DNA from: Bacteroidota bacterium
GTDB lineage: Bacteria; Bacteroidota; Bacteroidia; Bacteroidales; Paludibacteraceae
Length of the DNA: 64,000 nucleotides
Assembly: GCA_023391625.1 (NCBI GenBank)
Contig: JAEWAN010000006.1
Location: 186,001 to 250,000, forward strand
Direction of reading: 5' to 3'
Shown in pieces: positions 18,472 to 26,800 of this stretch. The position numbers and the translations under genes are program-made. Under the pieces are notes generated by a model that had not been told where the DNA came from, did not search any database, and saw only the letters and a program-made list of their open reading frames with translations. Positions within the stretch are counted from its first letter, which is position 1; every line of letters starts with the position of its first letter.

Positions 18472-19752
18472 TTACAAATTGAATTCCTTCTTTATAGCTT
18501 CCGCCATATCCAATTTCTCCCAGGTAAATAATTCCACTACTTCCGTAAACACATGTCCATTACCGTCCTTAAACTGTTTTGTTACAGATACCGGCGTACG
18601 CCCCATATGTCCATAAGAAGCTGTTTCTTCATAAATAGGATTGCGCAATTTCAATCGTTCTTCTATTGCTTTAGGACGCATGTCAAACAACTTCTCTATC
18701 TTTTCAGCAATTTCTCCGTCCGATAAGTTTACTTTCGCAGTGCCATAAGTATTAACATATATATTCATCGGACGGGCCACTCCTATCGCATAAGCCACCT
18801 GTACCAACACTTCATCGGCCAATCCTGCAGCGACCATATTTTTAGCAATATGACGGGCAGCATAAGCAGCAGAACGATCGACCTTGGAAGGGTCTTTTCC
18901 AGAGAAAGCCCCACCCCCGTGCGCACCTTTACCTCCGTAAGTATCTACAATAATTTTACGTCCCGTCAAACCGGTATCTCCATGAGGTCCCCCTATCACA
19001 AACTTACCCGTAGGATTAACCAGTAAGGTGTAGTCATCTTTAATCAACTGGGCAAACTGAGGATCCAGAGCTTTAACCCTCGGGATTAAAATATTCTCTA
19101 CATCCGTTTTTATTTTAGCCAGCATTTCGCGGTCTGCCTCTTCCTGAGTTTTAGAACCAGAAGAAGCTACAAAATCATCATGTTGAGTAGAAATAACAAT
19201 CGTATGTACCTTTACGGGTTGATTCTGGTCATTATATTCCACTGTTACCTGAGACTTTGAGTCCGGACGTAAATATGTCATTTCCTTACCTTCCCTACGA
19301 ATAACAGCCAGTTCTTTAACCAATGCGTGTGACAGGTCCAACGCCACCGGCATATAATTATCCGTTTCATTACATGCGTAACCAAACATCATTCCCTGGT
19401 CACCTGCACCCTGATTCAGCGCTTCTTCACGTTCTACCCCCCGGTTTATATCATTAGACTGCTCGTGAATAGCAGAAAAAACACCGCAAGAGCTACCATC
19501 AAACATATATTCGCTTTTAGTATAACCAATACGGTTTATCACACGACGTGCCACAGATTGCACATCCACATAAGCGGAAGTTTTCACTTCCCCGGCCAGT
19601 ACCACCTGTCCTGTCGTTACCAAAGTTTCACAGGCCACTTTTGAATTCCGGTCAAGTGCCAGAAAATTGTCCAGCAAAGCATCAGAAATTTGATCGGCCA
19701 CCTTATCAGGATGTCCTTCTGATACCGATTCAGATGAAAAAAAATATCCCAT
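18472..19752 (-). CDS. metK: S-adenosylmethionine synthetase
   Basis: The enzyme makes S-adenosylmethionine from methionine and ATP, releasing phosphate and pyrophosphate, in the cytoplasm. The 426 residues are somewhat longer than E. coli MetK (384), as in relatives. Key motifs are SVSEGHPDKVADQISDA (about 8-24), EALNQGAGDQGMMFGYA (about 110-126), NPTGKFVIGGPHGDTGLTGR (about 247-266), and GGGAFSGKDPSKVDRSAAY (279-297) with the P-loop-like Gly stretch and catalytic Lys/Asp. The leader between the promoter (19896-19903) and the ATG is about 135 nt and carries a SAM-II riboswitch candidate, so SAM probably represses its own synthesis. It is divergent from the large secreted gene at 20202 and convergent with 17542. 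Confidence 0.98.
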   Translation of the reverse strand: MGYFFSSESVSEGHPDKVADQISDALLDNFLALDRNSKVACETLVTTGQVVLAGEVKTSAYVDVQSVARRVINRIGYTKSEYMFDGSSCGVFSAIHEQSNDINRGVEREEALNQGAGDQGMMFGYACNETDNYMPVALDLSHALVKELAVIRREGKEMTYLRPDSKSQVTVEYNDQNQPVKVHTIVISTQHDDFVASSGSKTQEEADREMLAKIKTDVENILIPRVKALDPQFAQLIKDDYTLLVNPTGKFVIGGPHGDTGLTGRKIIVDTYGGKGAHGGGAFSGKDPSKVDRSAAYAARHIAKNMVAAGLADEVLVQVAYAIGVARPMNIYVNTYGTAKVNLSDGEIAEKIEKLFDMRPKAIEERLKLRNPIYEETASYGHMGRTPVSVTKQFKDGNGHVFTEVVELFTWEKLDMAEAIKKEFNL

Positions 19753-19834
19753 ATCAATTCAATTTAAGATAAATAAATTTGTGAATTAGAATAGGAAAGT
19801 ATTTGGGAGGACTTATGAAAGCAGAAAAGAAGTT

Positions 19835-19889
19835 ACAATTTAGCATTTTTTTCTGTGGTTGCAAGCAGTCCAAATCTTTCCACATTTTC
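19835..19889 (-). promoter_or_regulatory. SAM-II (metA-type) riboswitch candidate in the metK leader
   Basis: On the minus strand, P1 pairs TGTGG (19884-19880) with CCACA (19858-19854). The loop holds GATTTGG and, directly before the 3' arm, GCTTGCAA. The downstream strand carries an A-rich linker and then ATGCTAAA (19846-19839). This order matches the SAM-II family: P1 closing a GAUUU loop and UUGCAA, followed by an A-rich L3 and GCUAAA that form the pseudoknot. The aptamer begins within a few bases of the predicted transcript 5' end, as is typical for SAM-II, and precedes a SAM-making gene. A GGACT/AGTCC pairing (19871-19867 with 19813-19809) could link aptamer and leader. The pseudoknot's second helix is not fully convincing by eye. 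Confidence 0.65.
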
Positions 19890-19895
19890 GTTTTG

Positions 19896-19903
19896 CAAAG
19901 ATA
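19896..19903 (-). promoter_or_regulatory. -7 box for metK
   Basis: Minus-strand TATCTTTG matches TAnnTTTG. Transcription would start near 19889, immediately before the riboswitch P1 arm. Confidence 0.65.
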
Positions 19904-20065
19904 TATAAATCTTTTTGTTAGTGAAAATCTAACCTAAAAAATCGGAATGCAAAATAAAACAACATATCCCCTTGCCATAAATAAGATGCCATTAGCAAAA
20001 AATACCTTATAACACAGATAATCAACAATATCACTACTTTTCCTTTAAATAAAAGAGAGAAATAA

Positions 20066-20139
20066 CTTCTTTTCTGAAGGAATAATTGTCCTTTTTGAAA
20101 GATTTATCATCATTTTTATTTTTTTATACATTATATTTG
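20066..20139 (+). promoter_or_regulatory. Direct-repeat activator site plus -7 box upstream of the 20202 gene
   Basis: Two copies of a TTTnTGAAnG-type core have their G at 20076 (TTTCTGAAGGA) and 20097 (TTTTTGAAAGA), a 21-bp period. The -7 box TATATTTG (20132-20139) starts 35 bp after the second G. Same arrangement as upstream of 17542 and 23877. Confidence 0.55.
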
Positions 20140-20201
20140 TTGTAGCCTAAATACAGGTTTAAAAATATTCATTTTTTATAACTAACCATAATTTTAATAC
20201 C

Positions 20202-23200
20202 ATGAAGAAAATTTACAAATTACTTCTATCTGCTCTAGCACTGTGTACAGTGATAGGGCAAACGTATGCAGCAACCGACACTCCTGAAAACGGGAAATAT
20301 TACCGCCTAAAGAATGTAGATTCCGGGAAATATATGGATAGGAAAGCTGACGGCAGTAGCACTATGGCCATTCGTACTTTAGATGAAAATAGTACAAGTC
20401 AAATTTTCCTTTTTGGAGGTGACACAGAATCTGCCACATTAAAACAACTTTCCTCTGGAGAATATGCAGCCAGAAAAGGCTCTGACGCCTGGACATCCAG
20501 CTTTTCTACTGATGGAGAAAATGCAAATTCCCAATACCAGCTTGTATATGTTGATGCTGATGACATATTTCAGCTAAGAACTCTTGGACGAAGTGCAGCA
20601 GACAACTATGTAGCACCACAGGCAAAAGACGATAATGCTACCATTTATTTTGATGGTAACACCTCTGGCAAAGGGTTCATCAAATGGGAGTTTGAAACAG
20701 TAGACAATGAAACTGTACTCAATCTATTAGCTACCATTACATTACCAGCGCTAATAGAAAAAGCTAAAACAACTTTAGAAAATATATCCACTAGCCAGTT
20801 CGGTTATCCGGAAGAAGCCATTACTGCCTTTAAAGAAGCCATAGCCAAAGCAGAAGCAATCGATCCCGGCACCATTTCCCTTGAAGATTTAAACAAGGAG
20901 ATAACTGCGATACAAGCCGCCACAAGAGCATTCCTGGAATCAGAAAAAATTCCAAGATTAAGCCCTGAGCCGGAAACAGCTTACCGAATCGTAATTATTA
21001 AAGAAAGCGATATTGTAGAAGGAAATACGGAAATCATCCGTTATATGGGAAGATACAGTGCAGACAACGACCAACTTATCCCGAAAAAAATAGATATTGC
21101 AGTAAATCCGGAATGGCAATTATTTACATTCGAACAAAAAGAAGGTGGAGTCATAGATGAATACAGCATTAAAAGTGTATACACCGAAAAATATATAAAC
21201 TACGTAGGACAAAGAGCAAACGCGGCCAAAGATGACAATACATGGGTAGCTGTTTACGAAAAGGTGGTTAATGGAAAACCGTTCTTCCGTTTTCGTGCAA
21301 ACAGTGAAACCGGCTATCGCTGGGGCGTAGATGGAGGAACATGGCCTGACGCCGTAACTCATATGTACAATGACAGAGGTGACTATTTGTTTACAATAGA
21401 AAAAAATCCAACCGCCTTTGACAATTTACAAGCATTAATCAGCGAAGCAACAACGATAAACGAAACTTCTGCCAACCCGGCAGCCGTAAAAACATACCTG
21501 ACTAATGCTATTGCAACAGCAAACGCAATAGAAGAAACAGCCGGAGAAGAAGCAATCCTGCAAGGAGTGGTAGATATGCAAACAGCAATTGACCTTTTCA
21601 AAGAATATGAAAGCACTCTAAACGCGGCAGACGCTGCACTGGCCTACGAAGGAGCTGGATTCCCAGCTGACGCAAAAGCAACTTTTGAAGCGGCTATTAA
21701 CGCAGCAAAAGCTATTGAAGCAACCGATGCAGCAGGCATTCAAGAAGGCCTTGACACCCTTAAAGTCGCAACAAAAGCATACCAATACTCAGAACTGAAA
21801 CCATGGATTAAAGCAATTGACGGAGCTACCTATCGCATTCTCATTTCCGACGGTACAGATGTACGTTATATGACATTAGAAGGCAATAATTTAGTACCTC
21901 GGGCATTAAAAGAAGGCAATGACAAAAGCCAGTTATTCTATTTTGAAGCTAAAGAAGATGGCAACTTAGATGAATATTACATCAAAATAGCCTCAAACAA
22001 CCAATATATGGATGCTGACGGTGAAAATACAATAGCTGAAAAGACAGCAAGTTGGGCAGCTGTATATGATACCGACTACAATGAAGTTCCTTACTTCAAA
22101 TTCTGGGGATCAAACATGACCCGCTACTGGTGCACCGACAACGGAACATGGCCTGATGCTGTAAGTAATATGTGGCACAACAAAAATAAAGTCACCCACT
22201 TTACAACAGAATACGTGGCTCCTACAACCACTGCATTAAATACAATCATTAATGAAGCCGAAGCTTTCGCTACACAAACAGCTGATTCTATCGGTACAAC
22301 TGACAAAAAATACCCACAGGAAGCACGTACCGCTTTTACAGACTCTATCGCAGAAGCCAAGACTGTATTAACCTCACAAAGCCAGGTTGCTGTAGATGCA
22401 GCAACGCTTAAACTTACCAGCGCATTGGAGACATATAAAGCAGCCAAAATAGTTGTAGACAGATCTGCTTTAGAAGCAATACTAACAGAAGCGAATAATT
22501 TGCTTGCTACTACCAGCGCCGGAGACACCGACGGTTCATACACACCGGAAGGCAGAGCTGCATTTGAAGAAGCAGTAGGAACAGCTCAAACCGTATTTGA
22601 CAATCCGGACATCATCCAAGCCGATATTGACAATGCAATAACCGCATTGACAGAAGCTATTGCCGCATATGAAATGACCATCGTTGTAATAGACTTTGAA
22701 GCCTTAGACGCATTGATATCAGCTACATCTACTTATGCAGCTGGAGTTACACCGGTGGAAGACGAAGATCTAACAACAGCAAAAGCCACTTTCGAAGGAG
22801 CCATCGCCACAGCAAAAGAAATAGACCGCACAGCCGTAAACCAAGAAGGAGTTACTGAAGCTGCAGAAACATTGCAAGCTGCATTTGATAATTTTATCAT
22901 TGCCGTAAAAGCAAAATTGGCGAAAGCTATTGAAAATGCAGAAAAATACGTGGAAAGTCTGAACATTCCTGAATCTGAAATAGAATTACTCGCTGCTAAA
23001 AAATCTTTGGTTAGCTTAATTGGAGAAGCCAAAACATTAAATGAAAGCACAGATCCGGAAGAAGTAATTCAAACAGCAATAGATGCAAAAGTTGCAGCAA
23101 TGGAAGAAGCTATAGCCGCCTTAGAAACAGATTACGTTACTTTCTTAGGTGCTGACCTGACCGGATTAATCAGTGAGGTTCAAGCATTTGTTGACAAAGC

Positions 23201-23603
23201 TGTAGAAGGTAACGAAAACGGACAATATCCAAGCAAAACAGATATCCAAACCGCTATTGATGCAGCAGAAGCGTTCCTGAAAAGTGCTGACCGTACAGGA
23301 GATTTCGCTGGAGAAAAAACGAAATTGGAAGCTGCATTCACAGCATTTAAGGCTACAGTTATTACAAAAACAGGCTTAGATACATTTGAAAACAACGGTA
23401 TTAATTTGTATACATTCAAAGGCAAATTATACATTACCGGTCTTACCGATACTGTTACCATTTCAGGATATGACTTAAGCGGTAAAACTATTTTCAGCGA
23501 ATCAAGCTCTGCCAATGAATATGCACGTGAATTACCTGCAGGAAGCTACATTATATCTTTACAAGGCTACGTTAACGGAAGCCAGATTATAATCGTAGAA
23601 TAA
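20202..23603 (+). CDS. Large secreted protein with trefoil-like and FIVAR-type repeats
   Basis: A 1133-residue exported protein with a signal peptide at 1-23 (ending QTYAA). Three beta-rich modules lie at about 28-170, 258-400 and 539-672. The first reads NGKYYRLKNVDSGKYMDRKAD, typical of ricin B/trefoil lectin-like domains. The other two share a Y-R-I start, a LFYFE- or LFTFE-like strand, WxAVY and the phrase GTWPDAV. Between and after them are helical segments of 60-80 residues, such as YPEEAITAFKEAIAKAEAID, that match FIVAR repeats; about five run in tandem from 675 to 1050. The last 75 residues (NGINLYTFKGKLYITG to GYVNGSQIIIVE) form a sorting-type beta-domain shared with the next two genes. 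Likely a surface adhesin or glycan binder; no enzyme motif is seen. The trefoil assignment is inference from strand pattern. Confidence 0.78.
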   Translation: MKKIYKLLLSALALCTVIGQTYAATDTPENGKYYRLKNVDSGKYMDRKADGSSTMAIRTLDENSTSQIFLFGGDTESATLKQLSSGEYAARKGSDAWTSSFSTDGENANSQYQLVYVDADDIFQLRTLGRSAADNYVAPQAKDDNATIYFDGNTSGKGFIKWEFETVDNETVLNLLATITLPALIEKAKTTLENISTSQFGYPEEAITAFKEAIAKAEAIDPGTISLEDLNKEITAIQAATRAFLESEKIPRLSPEPETAYRIVIIKESDIVEGNTEIIRYMGRYSADNDQLIPKKIDIAVNPEWQLFTFEQKEGGVIDEYSIKSVYTEKYINYVGQRANAAKDDNTWVAVYEKVVNGKPFFRFRANSETGYRWGVDGGTWPDAVTHMYNDRGDYLFTIEKNPTAFDNLQALISEATTINETSANPAAVKTYLTNAIATANAIEETAGEEAILQGVVDMQTAIDLFKEYESTLNAADAALAYEGAGFPADAKATFEAAINAAKAIEATDAAGIQEGLDTLKVATKAYQYSELKPWIKAIDGATYRILISDGTDVRYMTLEGNNLVPRALKEGNDKSQLFYFEAKEDGNLDEYYIKIASNNQYMDADGENTIAEKTASWAAVYDTDYNEVPYFKFWGSNMTRYWCTDNGTWPDAVSNMWHNKNKVTHFTTEYVAPTTTALNTIINEAEAFATQTADSIGTTDKKYPQEARTAFTDSIAEAKTVLTSQSQVAVDAATLKLTSALETYKAAKIVVDRSALEAILTEANNLLATTSAGDTDGSYTPEGRAAFEEAVGTAQTVFDNPDIIQADIDNAITALTEAIAAYEMTIVVIDFEALDALISATSTYAAGVTPVEDEDLTTAKATFEGAIATAKEIDRTAVNQEGVTEAAETLQAAFDNFIIAVKAKLAKAIENAEKYVESLNIPESEIELLAAKKSLVSLIGEAKTLNESTDPEEVIQTAIDAKVAAMEEAIAALETDYVTFLGADLTGLISEVQAFVDKAVEGNENGQYPSKTDIQTAIDAAEAFLKSADRTGDFAGEKTKLEAAFTAFKATVITKTGLDTFENNGINLYTFKGKLYITGLTDTVTISGYDLSGKTIFSESSSANEYARELPAGSYIISLQGYVNGSQIIIVE

Positions 23604-23616
23604 GAAATAGACAGAC

Positions 23617-23667
23617 ATTTAAAATGAAAAAACCACCGATTTTATCGGTGGTTTTTTCATTTTAAAT
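23617..23667 (+). terminator. Long terminator hairpin after the 20202 gene
   Basis: A perfect stem of 20-24 bp (23617-23640 with 23644-23667) with a three-base loop and an internal T6 run. Confidence 0.92.
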
Positions 23668-23758
23668 CATTCGCTCCACTGGCAGACACCGTATAGAGAA
23701 ATAAAAACATCCGTCTGCACAAACCTTAAAACAATATTGATGAACGAAAATTACACCC

Positions 23759-23829
23759 TGTTTGAAAGAAAAATAGCTCTTGTTTGAAAGAAAAACAAAT
23801 GCTCCTTAAAGCAAATCTGCTTATATTTG
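23759..23829 (+). promoter_or_regulatory. Perfect 15-bp direct repeat plus -7 box upstream of the 23877 gene
   Basis: TGTTTGAAAGAAAAA is present twice without mismatch, at 23759-23773 and 23781-23795 (22-bp period). The -7 box TATATTTG (23822-23829) starts 36 bp after the G of the second TTTG. This is the clearest of the three related sites. Confidence 0.65.
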
Positions 23830-23876
23830 TATGATTACAATTATATATCAACTTAATAACTATAAAAATAACACGT

Positions 23877-26800
23877 ATGAGAAAATTTTCTTTATCATTT
23901 TTTATGCTGTTGTTTATTACACTCTTCACAGAGGTACAAATAAACGCACAGGTAGGAGTAATTCCACCTACAGCAGATGGCGTATATTACATACGCAATA
24001 TGGCCGGAGATTTCTACTTAACTGGTCCTAAAACAGGAACAGGTAGTGGAAATATAACTATCCAATCACTTGCTTCAGGAGAAGATGCAACAACTCAACA
24101 TTTTAAATTTATTGAAGCCCAAACCGTTGATGGACAAGTTCGCTATAAAATACAAGTCCAATCTGGCGACAAACCCTACGCAGGGAAAAAAGGCAATTAT
24201 GACACTGAATTCAGCTCTACCGGAACTGAGTTTTGGCTAAAAACTCTGGCAAATGGGAATGTAGGTATTTACAATGCCGGGGCCAACAATGGACTAGGGG
24301 TCGATAATGCCACAAACGGAGCAAAAGTCTATAGCGACAAAGCCGGGGCAGCAAGATTCGAATGGCTAATCTATTCTGTTGATATCAGCTATGAGTATGC
24401 GTTGCTCCAAATGCAAATTCTTGCAGCACAAAATACACTTTCATCTTTAGCTGAATATCCAGAAGCATTCTACCGCCCACTCAGCACAAAAATAGAAGAA
24501 GCTAAAGCTATTGACAAAGGGGCAAGTAATGAAATAATTAATGCTGCCCGGACTGAGTTAACACCATTAAATACCGGATACACCAATATAGCAAGTGCTT
24601 TAACTACAGCAAACGGACTTTTATTAACCATTCCTAATGGTTTAAAACAATCTCTTCAAAACGATATAAATACGATATTAGCACTCACTGATCCTACTTT
24701 GGAAACCATAAATACTCACAACACGTCATTGAGAGCTAAAAATACCCTTTTCAATTCACTGGTAGGCGCCATTGCCGAAGCTGAAAAAGTTTACAACCAA
24801 GACGGTCAGTTTGATCCGGAAGCAAAAGCAGCACTTGCTCAATCCATAGAAACAGCAAAAGCAATCTCCGATCCTTCTGATACCGCTATAAATGCTGTTA
24901 TTGCTGATCTGAAGGCTAAAAAAGACGCATATTTAGCCACCGAAACCCAACCGGTATTTACAGTAAATCCAACTAAGAAATACCGTATCGCTATTACCGA
25001 TGAAAACGGACAGTACATCCGATACATATCAAGAAAATCAGAAACAAGCAATCAGGTTATTCCTAAACAAAAAGATTTGTATGAAAACCCGGATTTACAG
25101 TTATTCTATTTTGAACTAAAAGAAGGAAGTACAAATGAATATTACATTAAGAACGTAAGTAGCGATCAATATGCGACTTCCGGACCTGCCGGTAATTTAA
25201 GCTCTACAAAAGAGTCATACTGGGTACCAGTATACAACAAGTACGTAAATGGAGAACCATATTTCAGATTCAATAGAGATGGAAAAGCGAGCGACTTCTG
25301 GTGTGCCGATGACAACGGCGGAATATGGCCGGATGCTATTCCTAATATGTGGACCGGCAAAAGCAACATAAACAATGCCAGATTATTTAGAGTTGAGGAA
25401 GACTTCAGCACGTTTCAAAAACTACAAATCTTAATCGAAGAGTGTGAAGATATTGTTGCTGAATCAACCAATCCTGCTGCAGTTAAAACCTATATGAATA
25501 ACGCCATCACAACAGCAAAAGCAGTACAAGATGGTAACGAAGAAATAATCTTATCTGCAACAGAAACCCTGTTAGCACAAAAAGATGTCTTTACAAATTA
25601 TGCCCAGGCATTAACTGAAGCAAAAAATGCAATCGGATTATCCGGTGATTTTCCAAAAGAAAATAAATTAGCATTGGAAGCAGCTATTTCGGCAGCAGAA
25701 AGCAACTCTTCTTCTACTGAAGCTGATATCAAAGCAATCATTGAAAATCTTAAAACTAAAACACAAGAATATATTGATTCTAAAATAGTTCCTGTGTTTA
25801 AACCCAAAGCAGATGTACAGTACCGTCTGTATGCTGTAAATGATGCAAATGGAACAGGACAACGTATCTATTTTGGTAGCCACAATGACTGGAACTGTGG
25901 AGCAAAAGTATTGGCTTTTGAATTTGTGGACAATCAAGTTCAGCTTTATACATTCGTTGAATCTGAAGATCAGCCTAATTCATATTTGATAAAAAGTACC
26001 AAATCTCAGAAAGCGATAAGAACAAACGGACATACAGATCCGGGAGTACAAGAAACTCCATTCCTTATTCAGTATGCTAAAACGAAAAACGGAGTCGATT
26101 ACTACACACTCCAAATGACTGTAAACGGTAAATACTTAGGTTTCGGTTCTACCAATCCTACAGCCATGGATGCATACATTAGCGATATGTCAACCATATC
26201 TTCTTATCCTACTGAAGAAAAATACTTCTGGTCTTTTGAAGAAGATGTAGTTACATTAAAACGTGAATTGTTAGCTCCGGTAATCAATCAGGCAGCACTA
26301 CTTTATAACACAACAGAAGAAGGAACTGAAGGCGGTCAATATCCGGCTGACAAACGGGAAGAGTTCAACAATGCCATCAAGACGGCTCAGGCTCTGTCTC
26401 TGAACGAACAAATTACAGACGGACAAATCATAAAAGATGGTGTAGAAACACTTAATGCAGCTATTGCCGCTTACAAAGCATCTGTAGTAATTCCTGTATT
26501 CGAACCGGAAGCCGGCGCTTCATACCGTATCGGCGATCCTACCGCTACGATATTCTTCTCTGACAGCATCGCCAGTGAACGTGTTCGTACTCAGGCTTTC
26601 ACCGTGAAAGCAACCGGAGTGGAAAGCAACCAGCAATGGACTATTGAAAAAGTAGCAGATACGGACGGTGCATATATCATTAAAAATCCTGCAGGTAAAG
26701 TTCTTACCTATACAAATAAAAAAGATGATAGTAAAGGATTTACATTTGAAGACCTGAAAGCTGATGGTACTGAATCAACAACCCAGTATGTGAAAATAGA

